Below, one piece after another: positions 34,277 to 46,167 of a DNA stretch of 64,000 bases. The position numbers were made by a program, and so were the translations under genes. The stretch comes from Lepiota brunneoincarnata (lineage: Eukaryota > Basidiomycota > Agaricomycetes > Agaricales > Agaricaceae). Where the stretch lies: positions 1,108,092 to 1,172,091 of the forward strand of contig JAEBUN010000015.1 of assembly GCA_023014365.1 (NCBI GenBank), in the 5' to 3' direction. Each line of letters starts with the position of its first letter. Within the stretch, counting starts at the first letter, position 1. The notes beneath the pieces were generated by a model, which did no database searches, had not been told where the DNA came from, and saw only the letters and a list, made by a program, of their open reading frames with translations.

Positions 34277-34669
34277 TGTTATCAGAATTCCACATCAGAA
34301 GGACAGTTATGTTTAGTTTACTCTCTCATGTCAAATGTCACTATAAAACAATCAGTAGTGTACATCAGAAGGACTATATTTAGTTTATGCCTCATTGTCT
34401 TATCTCTGACTCATAATTACTCAGGTCCATCTACTTATAGTAGGAGCATAGCCACACTTAGTATTATATAAGGATACAGTACATCACTATGTATCCCTAT
34501 CTTAGTGTTATACAGTTCTTGCCTCCTATACCTCTTTGCCTCTAAACCGGCTGGACTTATAGTGCTCTGTCATCTCTAAGTCATGCCTAGCAGGACAAGA
34601 CCAAGTCTGTATAGACATCTTGCCTCGAATGCCATGCTACTCAAGAGTGAACCCCTAACCCAGGTAACA
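34277..34669 (+). mobile_element. LTR copy C, probable 3' LTR of the chromovirus
   Basis: 393 bp, TGTTATC...GGTAACA, same family as solo LTRs A, B and D. Unlike those it has no target duplication (CCTAA before, ATACT after), and it directly follows the last chromovirus ORF. The simplest reading is that it is the element's own 3' LTR, which would make A, B and D solo LTRs of the same chromovirus family. Confidence 0.7.
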
Positions 34670-34689
34670 ATACTCCCACACAGAGCAAG

Positions 34690-34915
34690 GGTGGCAGATA
34701 CTCCCCACCACCTCCTTGCCTGGAGATCCTCCCAGCCCTCATGAGAGCATCTCTCTATTAGTCATGTGATAACAAGAAGCCTACCTCCACAACCCAAATG
34801 ATTGCCCACTGATTGTTTGCAACTTATCTTCACATCTTCTTACCTAGATAAAATACTCCTACCCTGATTTCATCTACCAGGTACTACATGCGAAGAATTA
34901 ACTTATCTGGCACCC
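34690..34915 (+). repeat. Dispersed repeat, copy 1
   Basis: Matches 46128-46167 joined to 47658-47850 (CTCCTTGCCTGGAGATCCTC, then GTCA-GTGATAAC, GATTGCCCACTGATTGTTTG, CTTACCTAGATAAA, GCGAAGAATTAACTTATC). This copy is the empty form without the hAT insertion and has TG or CA where the other copy has CG. Identity of the parent repeat unknown. Confidence 0.75.
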
Positions 34916-37002
34916 TACATCTACACTGTATTGCATAATTTATAGTAAAAACAGACAGCCTAGCTTACATCATACCTCATGTCATACCTCTGATTGAGAA
35001 ACTGTGCAGAGCTATTTCTACTATGCAAACACCTGTAAGAACATCTGTAGCCCATCTTGGGTTTCAGCATAGCCCTCAAACATGAGCAAAAACTTTTATG
35101 GATTTTGGGAATAAAACTTGCATGCAACTCTGAGGAATACAATTTTTGGTGATCACAAAGTCCAAGTGGAATCTACAGAACAAGTGACATGATGCTAGCT
35201 GATATGGACAAGTTCCAACATATATGCCTTGTTCAGGCTGTTGGCATGGTCCTGATTAATGGGTGGAATTGATCTGTTTGAAGGAGGTGTCTGAGTAGCT
35301 TGCTGAGGGTCAGGAGATACTGAAGGAAGCCTTGGGCACAGCCAGTGCAGTGGTTGAGGCTTGACCAATTGCAATGGTGGTGGGCTACTGAATTTGATTC
35401 ACCTCACCCCTGTCCCACTAAGTTGAATATGCTCTAGACATTCTAACCTGCCATGCTAGGGGAATGTTGTGAAGAAGAGAACTTCAGCATAATCAATTTG
35501 ATGATTTCAAGCCCACAACCACAAGGGTGGATGAGGATGATAATCATGACAATGTAGATATCAGCCAATGCCTCAGCAGGGAACTGTGTGGGACAGATGC
35601 ATGCAATCTTTATCCCTTTAAGAGTGGTTCTTAAATTTACACTGGTATTGAACAAGTCCAACACAATAGTAATTTACTGCTCAATAATACCTTGGTCATA
35701 ATCGACCATTTATATGCAATCATAGAATACAGGGGAAATGGCAGGGGAGCTACCCATGGAGAATGGATACTCAATGTTGAGACAAACATCTAAGCAGGCT
35801 GGTGAGAAGATTTGTGTATGCACACCATTGACAGCTAATGATGGTGCATCAGTGGCACAGGAGAGCATGCAATGCATTGGTACCAAGTGTGCAGAACATA
35901 TTCATGAATCAGTTGCATGACAATATTGGCTGGATAGACAACAGGATTGTAGATTATTCACAGACTGGAATGAGCATAATGTGAGAATGTCAAAACAATC
36001 TGCATCTCCAGGTTTTCCCAAAAATCTAAAGCTATCCACTACTTCTTTTGTTTCCCGTGTTTTTTCCCTGCTTTGCCTTTGCCTTGGCCTGCTTTACTGG
36101 GCCCAGCTTCACCATAGGGACCACAGGTGAATGTTTTTTGGTTTTTTCTTTGGCTTTGTTCATTATTGTGGCATTTAGATCATTGGACATATCTGGGCTG
36201 TTTCTCTTATTGCCCGTATCATCTGCCACCATAGTGTTAACAAAAATGATTGAGAGCAGATATTATTCAACCATACAATATGTTATTAGAAAATGGGGTC
36301 CTGTTGACATTCTTTGAATCTGTGGTCCTGTTGTTGATCAATAGATGAATCAATGTAGGGCATGATCATGCGTACACACGTATTTTTGGGGGCTTGGTTG
36401 TTAATTAGTGTACCAACCAGGCGGAGAGTGTTGGGGGGCAGGTATGTACACAAAGAGGGCAGTGGTCACTTCTTAACTTGTCGTCCCAAAGCAGATGATT
36501 GGCTTGTTATATATACGCCCCATCCATTCCTGCTGCCTGAACCACGAGCTGGATGGCTACACAAAGATGGACCCACAACGAGGCTGTGTGGTGATGTGGT
36601 TGCAGGTGACAGCACGAATCAGACAGGCCCCCGGAGTATCCCTCCGTATGTAGGTTGGAGGACCCTGGGGACAAAAATAGGAAAAATCATAAGTTCAGAC
36701 TGGTGCTCTGGATACTTGAGGGGCCAAATGTTGGAGGTTACAGTGCAGACATGATCTCCACCCCTGGCAAAAGTCAGAGCCGCTGCGGGAAAGATAGTGC
36801 AGTGTTTGGTGGCCAAATAGACGAGTCCTTACCACCTTGTTTTGTGCATGTGTCTGTCCAACCGATTTCCAAATTACAGCAGACTTCCTGAAGGAAATCT
36901 AGAAAATTCTAGGGACTCGGAGTTACTTTGAAATATGAGCCTGATAAAATCTGGGAGTTTTTCGATTCCCGCTCCCTGTTCCAAATAATCAATTCATCAC
37001 TA
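34916..37002. other. No convincing gene
   Basis: Only short, unrelated ORFs. A lysine-rich 66-codon minus-strand frame (36032-36232: KAKEKTKKHS, KQAKAKAKQGKN) and a 130-codon plus-strand frame (36362-36754) have no recognisable family. The minus strand at 35440-36020 keeps fragments of open frame (for example CICPTQFPAEAL) separated by stops, which suggests an old gene relic, but I cannot name it. Confidence 0.35.
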
Positions 37003-37990
37003 CTACTGTATTGATAAGTCTACCGTACCACTGCCGAGTGCATCTTCGTAATCCCAGGTCGGGTCACCTGCACCCTTCATGTTCTTCAGCACACCTTGAA
37101 GAAAATGATCGCGCAAAAGAGTGTCGGGGGGACGCAGGTTAGCATCAAGGACGTGATCAAGTTTGACGGTTTTTCCAGCGATATCATCGTACCCAGGGAT
37201 GAAGGGAACAATAAAATACTTATCCCTGTGGTGATGGGACTTGGCCTTAGGGAGCTAATACCGCAAATAGATAACAAAAAGATACAAATGTCAGGGATAA
37301 CACCAAACCGGCAATTAACCCATGCATCGCGAAATCACCACGGAGCAGGAGCACATTCCGAGTGGAGTCAAACTTGGTAGGTCCGCCGACTTGTGAAAGA
37401 GGCGCAGGGCCTGTAACAAGATTTGGAATACATCCTGTAACCCACTTGACGTTCATTGTTTGACAAAAAGGAACGAAGGGAGCACTGTGAACATACATGG
37501 ACGTCATGGCTCGTGGAAAGATATATCCAATCTTGAAGCGACCAAAATCACTTCTGATGACTGGCAGGCGTGATATAAGGCAGCACGTATCGCAAGTACG
37601 CTCATGCTTCTGGTAATGCTCCGGCTGTGGGGAATTGATTTTAAATGATGGGATTATGTGAGTATGCCCCGCCGAAGGTGTGCGACACACACCTGAAGGG
37701 GGTATCGGACAATTAGACCGGCAGTGGTTGGAGTACGGTCTGCAAGAGCTTGGTGAAATAACACATAGGAACGATGAGGGCCGTTGCCCTACCCGGGTGA
37801 AGAGGTATGTATATTCCGGGATCGGGAAGTTCGCGACTAGGGGGGCAGAGAGCATCGTGTCAGCCGGCGTAATGGAAGATCACCCGACCACGACCAGAGA
37901 ATATATTCTTGCGCAAGCAGTTGTGAAATGGATCCCAGTCGATGAGGCCGTATTGCCAAAAAGCTATGAATGGGAGGTAGTAGGAAGGAA
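37003..37990 (-). pseudogene. HNH endonuclease-like relic
   Basis: The C-terminal exon (about 37003-37195) reads GYDDIAGKTVKLD, PPDTLLRDHFLQGVLKNM, KGAGDPTWDYEDALGSG and stops at 37003. This block is characteristic of fungal HNHc_2-type (PF13391) proteins, whose role in fungi is unclear. Upstream, across a GT-AG intron (about 37254-37310), are NVLLLRGDF and further left HTHIIP, which would be the HNH core, but they lie in other frames, so at least one indel is needed. The 202-codon frame 37247-37855 by itself is therefore not a proper gene model. Confidence 0.45.
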
Positions 37991-38752
37991 ATGAAGGCTA
38001 ATCCGGTTTGGCAGCTGGCTGGACAATGTTTTGCCTACACAATCGCAAAGGGTAAAGTCCCCAATGGTGAGAACGTCGAGCCCTCAACTCTCAATGCGGA
38101 GTGAATGGTAAAATCGACATTTGGTTCGATATGCCCCAAACAATGCCCGCGCGCCCCTCGGCATATATCTGCTCGTTTCGTACCAGGTCTGCTTGGGAAA
38201 TGGTGCCAGTCTGCCACATTGCTTGGCTCGGAGACACGATCTCGACTTTGCGAGGACGAGAGAGGGTAGCGAGTTAAGGCCCAGCAAGCCATCGATGATC
38301 GAAACCCGAATCGTTGCAAGGGGACTGCAAAGGCAGATATGAGTGAGAAGGGAATCTTCGGTCACCAACAGCAATTGTTGCTGGACTCGTGTCGTTGTAG
38401 TTGTAGTTGGGCATAGGAATATGAATATGCATGACACTTAACTATACATATGTTATCAGCCGCCAGGAACCCCCTGGAAAGTCACCTGTGGTAAACAAAC
38501 CACAGAGATCCTCCGGAATCTGCCAGACTGTGGTCTGGGCTCTGGCAATCCCGGAAAGAACCGAGGAGCTACCCACGGAGAATGAACAGCCCTTGTTGAG
38601 CGTCAAATTGTCAATGAGTAAGACCTGCAAAGCTCCATTCAATCAACGCACTGTGCAATCATGGGAAGATTCGTGCACCGCCATTACTAGACACCAGACG
38701 CTCCAAGATAGCCCCCGCTCCACACACCGTCTTACAAACCTCAACATCAACT
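37991..38752. other. Spacer upstream of the NB-ARC/TPR gene
   Basis: ORFs on both strands overlap and lack recognisable motifs. The promoter of the gene starting at 38753 should lie here; no clear TATA box is seen. Confidence 0.4.
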
Positions 38753-41700
38753 ATGGCCGCTCATGGGGCACCCGCCACCGGTGGCCTTATTAACGTCAAC
38801 CCACCAATAGTAAACTCTGAATACATTGTCTCCACCACTACCAACATAACCGAAACAGTATTAAAAATCACGGGGGAGGTCGGCGAACTGTTCAAGGATG
38901 TCCCATATGTCAAGGTTTTTGCAGGGGTGCTGCTTCATATCATCGAGATTAGAGAGGTGCGCAAACCTCCTGATATACTGCAGGTCTGCCTAACCGTATA
39001 ACAGGAAATACAAACCGAGAAGGACCGGTCTCAGGAACTCATTGATAAGATATTGCGCAGATCAAAAGTCGTCCTTGATGGCCTACTCCAAGTCGCCACG
39101 TCACCATACAGGGACCAGTTGAAGGATATGGAGGAGAAGTTAGGAGAGTACAATTAGTACAGCATCCAACACCTAATCTTCCTGTTCGTTGGCTAATCCA
39201 CCAAATAGCCTCCTTGAACAAATCCTCGGCACGCTCATGACAAAACCTTCAAAAGGCGTGCGGGCCAAATTCGATCGATTTGTGAACCGGGACTCGAGAA
39301 TCGACACTCTGGCCAAATACGACCGTTTGATTGATGACTTCAACACAGATTTCATGGTATGTTCAAAATCTGCTGTTCGGCTGTATGATCTTATCCCACC
39401 TCTATAGACCGATATTCTACTCAAGCTCCGTCTCACCAATCCACCACAACCTACTCAGGTGCCTTTAGGTCCTGCCAGGTACGATAACCCAGTCCTATCT
39501 GTAACTAGAGTTTCCTTACCGTTGCCCTTGCTATTCAGCAGTCTCTTTAAACCTATTCCGCGTCCAGGTCAGATGATCGGGAGGAACGAAGAAAAGTCCA
39601 TGATCATTGGGACACTACTCAACCACACACTACCGCGAGTGACAATCTTAGGAGCAGGTGGGATGGGGAAAACGACACTCGCTCTCACCGTTCTTCATGA
39701 TTCTGCGGTGATTAAACGATACCCCTCACGGTACTTTGTCTCTTGCGAGGCAGTGACATCGTTGTCTGGTTTGATTTGGGAAATCGCTAATGCCCTGCGC
39801 ATCCCAGTTACCGAACGCAACGAAAATTTGATCGAGACCATTCTCTCTTGGTTTCGTGAGAGCAGCATCCTCTGCTTGGACAACTTCGAGACCATTTGGG
39901 AGGATGAGGCAATCTGACGGGACATGGAAAATTTCTTGTCCCACCTTGATCACCTGCCCCAACTCGCCATCATTGTGACCATGCGAGGTGCACAGCGGCC
40001 GTCTGGCGTTTCCTGGTCAGAGCCGCTACTCCCATCCTTGAAGAAACTGAGCAATCTTGACTCAAGGTCGATATTCAAGGAGACTCATGTGCCGGTGGAC
40101 GAATTCACCGAAAAGTTGCTTCAAGTTGCCGATGGGATACCCCTGGCCATCAAACTCATCACCGCCCAATTACGAGAGGAGGGTGGGACGCCTGAATCCT
40201 TGTGGGCCCGGTGTGAACAGACACAGACAAGGGTCATAGGGACAGGTAGCAAACACCGCCTATCCAATATCGACGTCTCCATTCACCTATCGGTGTATAG
40301 TCCACGCATGCAGGCAGACCTGAACGCCATCCTGAACTTCGTTATGCTCTCGAGCCTCCCAGATGGGTTCCCATGTCAACGAGAGGCGATCGAGAAGCTG
40401 CAGAACCACTTGCCAGGATGTATCTGCCTTCAGGAAATATTGACGATTCTACAACGAGTTTCACTTGTCCACGTAGACGGGACGGAGGAGCACCCTAGAT
40501 ATCGAATGCTTGTGCCGATCCGAGAATTTGGTATGAAGTTGCAGGTGGAACGCTCCCTCGACGACTGCTTAGCTGGCTTCTACACCGAGTTGATGAACCA
40601 GTTCAGCAACCGTAAAAATCCTACCAACTATGGAATGATTGCACCAGAACTTCCCAATATACACTCAGTCCTCATGAAGGCATTGCAGAAAGAACAAGTG
40701 GATGAGAAGGCTGTGGACGCTTCCATCCGTTATACCCTCTGGTGCATATATATCAGCAATCCAACCTCGGAGATCATAAACCTGGCAAAACAGAAAACCG
40801 TTGGATCACCGGGCTTACATGCACAATGTATTTTGGTCTTGTCGCGTGTGTACCTGTCCCAGTACAAGCTAGACAGGGCCGAGTCGTCCTTCAAGAAGTC
40901 TATCGAGCTTCATCGGCAGTTGCGTAACGTGCGCAGCGAGGCCAATGATATCCAGAGGCTGGGACAGGTGTACTTTCGATGGGATAAACTGGACGAAGCC
41001 GAGTCGGCTTTCAGGAAATCTATGAAGCTTCATCGACAGTTGGATAATGTGCCCGGTGAGGCCAACGATGTTCGGAAGTTGGGGGAGGTGTATTTTCGAC
41101 TATACAAGTATGATGAAGCCGAGTCGTCCTTCAAGAAAGCCATTGAGCTCCATCGGCAGTCGCACGATGTACTTGGCGAGGCAACCGATATCCAGAAGTT
41201 GGGACAGGTGTATTTTCGACGGGAGAAGCTAGGAGAAGCCGAGTCGTCATTCAGTAACACCTTGGAGCTTCACCTACGGTTGCACGACATACGTGGTGAA
41301 GCCAATGACCTCCGGAAGCTCGGAGAAGTGTGCTTCCGCCGGGATAAGCTAGATGAAGCCGAGGCGTTTTTCAAGAAAGCTTTTGAGCTTCATCAGCGGT
41401 TGCATGACACGCTCGGTGAAGCCAATGACATCCAGAAACTGGGAGAGGTATACTTCCGACGGAATAAACTAGAAAAAGCCCAGTCGTCTTTCAAGCAAGC
41501 GATGGAGCTGCATCGGCAGTCGCATGACATGCGTGGTGAAGCCAATAGTCTTCGGAAGCTGGGAGAGGTGTATTTTCGACAGGACAAGTTAGATGAAGCC
41601 GAGCCTTCTTTCAAGACAGCCATTGAGCTTCATCAGAAATCGCACGACATACTTGGTGAGGCCAACGATATCCGGGAATTGGGGCGGGTGTATTTTCGAT

Positions 41701-42111
41701 GCGATAAACTAGTCGAAGCCGAGCTTTCATTCAGGAAAGCCCTGGAGCTTCATCGGCGGATGCACGATGTGCGCGGTGAGGCCAGTGATATCCAGAATCT
41801 GGGGGAGGTGTACCATCGATGGGCCAAGCTGGATGAAGCTGAGCAGTATTTGAGCCAAGCTCTTCTGCTTCACCGTCAATGCCAGTCATCGCGAGGCGAA
41901 GCTGCAGACTTACGTTTACTTAGGTGAGTCCAGAAATGTAGGGAGTTGCCACCAACAGCATAAACCATTGGTACGGTACACACTGTTCAATATTGTCCTA
42001 TCTTCAACCATCTACAGTGATTCGGATTCATTGTTAACACCAGGCCATGTAAATGTCATAGAGAACTTTGAACTATCCTTCTTTGTTTCCTCGCTGTTCT
42101 ATACTCTCTAG
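38753..42111 (+). pseudogene. NB-ARC/TPR (NLR-like) signalling protein with one nonsense codon
   Basis: Fungal STAND/NLR-like protein, a family linked to non-self recognition and cell-death control. ATG 38753 starts MAAHGAPATGG. The N-terminal helical region is split by short introns (for example 38956-39003 and about 39356-39405). NB-ARC: Walker A LGAGGMGKTTLAL (about 39650), Walker B SILCLDNFETIW (about 39870), sensor LAIIVTMRGAQRP (about 39965), DGIPLAIKL. Then nine 40-residue TPRs (40821-41900) of type LGEVYFRRDKLDEAESSFKK. A GTGAGT donor at about 41924 and an acceptor near 42016 give a short last exon ending at 42111. The TGA at 39915 (EAI-stop-RDMENF) stands at an Arg position; the rest is open, so it may be a recent null allele. 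Confidence 0.8.
40821..41926 (+). repeat. Nine 120-bp coding repeats (TPR units)
   Basis: Units start at 40821, 40941, 41061, 41181, 41301, 41421, 41541, 41661 and 41781, with a partial tenth at 41901, exactly 120 bp apart without indels. Most units from the second on alternate two versions of helix A (DIQ-LG versus DVR/DLR-LG), suggesting growth by 240-bp steps. Confidence 0.9.
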
Positions 42112-42648
42112 GAAATTATCCAGCCTCACTTTGGCTGGGGTAGGTGTCTGCGCACGCATGTTAGTGACAGAAGGAAGGTTGGGGTGAGTGACTGTTGGAC
42201 TTGCATCAAGTGAGAGCAAATGATGTGCATTTAATGCATATTTGGTGATCGGGATCATTAATTGACACCTAGCCTCCTAGCTTTTATTCCACACCTCCCG
42301 TGCTCATTTTTGCCATCCCTTGTGGTTCCTAGGGCTGCCGAAGTTCGGTTCAGAAGTTCGGTTCGAACCTGAACCCCCTGAACTGAACCCAAAGGTTCAG
42401 TCTGGTTCAGGTTCAGGTTCGAACCTTGGCCTGCCAACTCGGTTCACGGTTCAGGCATAAGCATAGGGAGCCTGAACGCATCCGAACGCATGAGTTAAGG
42501 CCTCTTGGTGGGTGGCAGGTTTGGTGATGGCAAGGGTGGCAGTGCCCACCCATGCCAAACATCAACAAAGGCTTGACTCGAAATTTTCGTTCCACCTTCA
42601 TCCCCCATGCTGTCAACACCCTCGAATACCCACAGTTTCTGCACATAT

Positions 42649-45600
42649 CATGTCAGCAAGTGACAACTGTGCATTAAATCTGGACAGTTCCCTCAGGGAC
42701 ACATCCAAGATCAATTGGGTACACTCACCCAGCTCTGAAGCCAACCCTCTCCCTCCTGATGACAACTGCCTCACCAAACCCACCAAAAATGCTGCCAAGC
42801 CCGCTATCGAGAGTGCGGAACTGGCTATGGAACCTCCTGGACCTAAAGGCAAGCAACCTGCACATCGTGTTGCAAGTTTGCAGTCACCTTGCAAAACACA
42901 AAGGGCAGGAGCTAGATGAGAGTTTCTGGATGACTGGAAGTGTGACAACTCATTGCAAACATATTGGGTGGTATGTAGTATTGTCTCTGAAATTTATTTA
43001 TTTATCATTTATTGTATTAGAAACTGGAAAACACATGGTGATCTTTACATGATACAAGCTCAAGAGAATGGTTTTGAGCCTCATTCTGTCACAATTGCTG
43101 AAGCTAAGAAGTCTGGAGCCTTTAAACCAACTGATAATGATGGGAATGCTGCTCAGAAGACACTTGATACTTTTGTAGTACCAACTGCAAAGTGGACAAA
43201 GGAAGGACTCATTGAGTATCTCACTCATTGGCTTGTTGAGGATGATCAGGTAATATTCCATCTCTGTTCTTGATGAATTGTATGTAATGAACTATTCTTT
43301 TAGCCATTTACAGCTGTAGATCAGCCAACATTTTGCAGACTTCTTATCTACCAGCAGCCATCCACAAAGGATAGTGACATCCCTCATCATTCAAAGATAT
43401 CTGAGGAGGTGAAGTATAAGGCTAAAATTGTGGTTCATCGGCTATCAAAAATTCTTCAGGTATGTCTTAACTCTTTTTATGCTTCTGATGCTGATTTTAT
43501 TTTAGGAACAACCAGAAAAAATCTCCTCTACATTTGATGGCTGGATTTCTGAAGATATGAAACCATTCCTTGCTGTTACTGTCCAGTATATTGCCAACCC
43601 TCCTGATCAACCACATATCTGGAAGCTCAAGTCACATGTGATTGGCTTTCCAGAGATTGAAGGAAACCATGGTGGTGAAAATTTAGCTGCAGTTGTTCTC
43701 AGTGTTTTTGATCAGTATAAAATCCAATCTAAGGTTTTTTATATACTTCTTTCATGATTTGTAATATGAACAACTAATTCTTTTGTAGATTGGTTGGATT
43801 ACCACAGATAATGCTTCATCCAATGATAAGGCTCTCAAGGTACTTCAACATACACTCAATACACCTTCACACAATTGGATAGCTCGTGAGCATCATGTTA
43901 GGTGAGTAATCTTCAACTTAGTCCATATTTTGTTCTCACTTTTCAAAAATCCAAGATGTATTGAACATACCATCCACCTTGGTGCTAAGGCTTTTATTGA
44001 AGCCATCTGTCCTACTCAGTTCACAACCAAATCAGCTTCAACTAATGAGGATGAGGTAGATTGGGATAAGCTTGGTAATATCCAAGATGATGAAGATATT
44101 GATGAAGCTATTCCATTTGATGCAGGAGATGTTCTTGGAAAAGTATTAGCATTTATCACTCAGGTATTTCACTTTTCTCCAAAATATTGAGTATTAATTG
44201 ACAGTTGTATATATTTTTGTAGGTCTGCTTATCACCTCAGGCAAAGAAGTACTTTGCAGTTTGCTGTGTTGAGGAGTCAGTACCTGAGCTTGAGCTTATC
44301 AAATAGGTTCGTACTCATTGGAGTTCAATGTATCACCTTCTTGAATGGTTTCTTCTGCTAAAGAAGGTATGTTCTTTCTCAGATTAGTCTTGAATACTGG
44401 ACTAATTTTTAAATAGGGAGTTCAGAAGTTCATTAAGAATGCAGATGACTCTGGAATTGTTCCTAAATTGAAAGGCAAGACATATCTTGACTATCATTTG
44501 GTTGAGGAGGAGTGGAAGCTTCTTAAACTTATGAAAGATGTTCTAGCTGTGAGTATTGTCTACACTACTCACATAACAGTCTATTAATTTCCACTAGGTT
44601 CCTGCTAGTGTCCAATCAACACTTTCATCTGCTACCCGTTCATCTATTACTCACGCTCTTCCTGAGCTTGAGGATGTGATTGAAAAATGGAAGCAGTTTA
44701 AACTTCACTCACAATATGCACCAGTCAAGGATGGTATTCAGGCAGGAATAGATAAGCTCACAAAATGGCATACAACCCTTGTTGACACAGATGCTTATTT
44801 TATTCCACTTGGTATGATTTTATTTGTTTGCTGTTTCTTGGTACCAATAATTTATTAGTGCTAGATCCAAGCTGCAAAATGGAGTATTTTGAAGAAAAGT
44901 GGACTTTTTCTGACTCTGAAATGGAAAAAACTCGATTTTGAGAGGTGGTATGTAATAGTGCTCAAGTTATTTTAAGCCTGGGTCCAGATATATATAGTAG
45001 GAGCATAGCCACATATAGTAGTATATAAGGATACCGTACTGTACCTTGTATCCTTATCTTAGTGTTATACAGTTCTTGCCTCCTATACCTCTTTGCCCTT
45101 AAACCAGCTGGACTATAGTGCTCTGTTGTCTCTAAGTCACGCCTAGTAGGACAAGACCAAGTCTGTATAGACATCTTGCCTCGAACGCTGTGCTACTCAA
45201 GAGCGAACCCCTAACCCAGGTAACACAAGCTTAGTTTAAGACATATTACAAAGAACCCAAAACTCAATCTCAGGCCTTATCAGATATTTCTGTTGAAGTG
45301 GGAACTTCTGCACAGGCTCAGGCAATGCACCAATGATTATCTCAGGCCTCTTCATTTACTCAAGATATATTTCACGAATTAGATGAGTACTTGGGTGCTG
45401 GCATTGAACCAGTAGAGGATGTTATAGCCTGGTGGGGTGTAAGTTTTATTGATATATCACCCTTGATTATTTTTTGATTTTGCATTTAGATCAACCATAA
45501 CAAGTACCCAACTCTAGGGGCTATAGCTAGAGATTATTTAGCTATTGCAGGATCCTCAGTATCCTCTGAAAGGGCTTTTTCTAGTGGCAAGCACACTGAT

Positions 45601-45735
45601 ACCCTTCCCCGCAATTCACTTGAAGGTTCCACTTTTACAGCTCTTCAAATCACAAAGGATGGTTATAAAACTGGAATTCTAGATGGAAAAATAGATGCAA
45701 AAGAGTGGGAGCCAAAAGAATGGAACTTTGACTAG
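42649..45735 (+). pseudogene. hAT-family transposase
   Basis: Cut-and-paste transposase. Exons joined by GT-AG introns give a BED-finger-like N-terminal part (CDNSLQTYW, WKTHGDLYMIQAQENG), then STFDGWISEDMKP (first catalytic Asp, about 43535), IGWITTDNASSND (second Asp, about 43795), the RCIEHTIHLGAKAF zinc-coordinating segment (about 43950), VRTHWSSMYHLLEW (about 44310), and the C-terminal dimerisation domain YPTLGAIARDYLAIAGSSVS, SERAFSSGK (about 45505-45590). Lesions: TAG at about 44305 (LIK-stop-VRT) and the LTR D insertion before the dimerisation domain. Few TGA codons compared with the other elements, so it may be younger. Stop TAG 45733-45735; the start ATG is provisional. Confidence 0.88.
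44967..45225 (+). mobile_element. Solo LTR (copy D), internally shortened, inside the hAT transposase
   Basis: About 259 bp. The 3' two thirds match copies A-C up to GGTAACA at 45225, while most of the first ~130 bp is missing. CAAG precedes (44963-44966) and CAAGC follows, in keeping with a 4-5-bp target duplication. It lies in a coding exon of the transposase. Confidence 0.8.
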
Positions 45736-45856
45736 TTGATCTTCAATATATATATTGTTTCTGGCATATTACAAAAAGGTTTGGGGTTTGAACCAGTTCA
45801 GGTTCAGGTTCAGGCTAAGGGGGTGCTGAACTGAACTGAACTGAACTTTGGCACCC

Positions 45857-46167
45857 ATCAATGGATAAGTTATCAAAGCACTAGATGACCTAGCCTGTCT
45901 AATCTATACACTCACAAAAACTACCCCTCACCAAACCTGAGAAAAGTCTTCTTTGCTCGGATTTTCTCCTTGCGCCCAATCCTCGCAAGTTTTTTGCTCT
46001 CACCCACCTACTCCCCAGTGATGTGGTACAGCCACTTGGCATCCATTTCGGACTGCTCAGTCGGTCCTACCAATCACTCAGGCCCAGCAGTTTCCTCCCT
46101 CAGACTACCTCTCGGCAAGGCAGCAGCCATTCCCCACTTTGCCTCCTTGCCTGGAGATCCTCTCAGC
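45857..46167. other. Spacer between the two hAT elements
   Basis: No gene. The last 40 bases are the start of dispersed-repeat copy 2, including the left CTCTCAGC target copy (46160-46167) of the second hAT element. Confidence 0.5.

Larger units (their letters stand above)
28730..34669 (+). mobile_element. 5'-truncated Ty3/Gypsy chromovirus with nested KH element
   Basis: Starts inside the RT/RNase H region and continues through RNase H, integrase and chromodomain, then a downstream zinc-knuckle ORF, to what is most likely its own 3' LTR (34277-34669). The 5' LTR, gag, protease and most of RT are missing. A complete 1.9-kb LTR element (31901-33835) is inserted in the downstream ORF. The RNase H to chromodomain part stays in a single frame and is broken only by six TGA codons at arginine positions. 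The extent of the left junction (28626-28745) is approximate. Confidence 0.85.
42330..45856 (+). mobile_element. hAT transposon (autonomous-type, decayed)
   Basis: Left end TAGGGCTGCCGAAGTTCGG, right end AACTTTGGCACCC: imperfect terminal inverted repeats of the same type as the element at 46168-47657. Both subterminal regions are made of GGTTCAG/CTGAACC-like repeats (42355-42470 and 45795-45848). Inside is a multi-exon hAT transposase, cut by LTR copy D. The right terminal CTA is eroded and no target duplication could be matched, so the outer limits are good to a few bases. Confidence 0.82.

Noticed and set aside
37247..37855. 202-codon minus-strand ORF as an intact gene
   Set aside because: The recognisable HNH-type C-terminal block lies in another frame after an intron, and this frame reads through the intron into hydrophobic nonsense.
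35750..38610. Shared GAGCTACCCA-GGAGAATG at 35751 and 38568 as a sign of gene duplication
   Set aside because: About 21 bases with two mismatches and no similarity beyond; expected by chance in a window this size.
42355..42420. GGTTCGAACC motifs as tRNA B boxes or a SINE
   Set aside because: They are part of the hAT subterminal GGTTCAG arrays and occur at both ends of both hAT elements.
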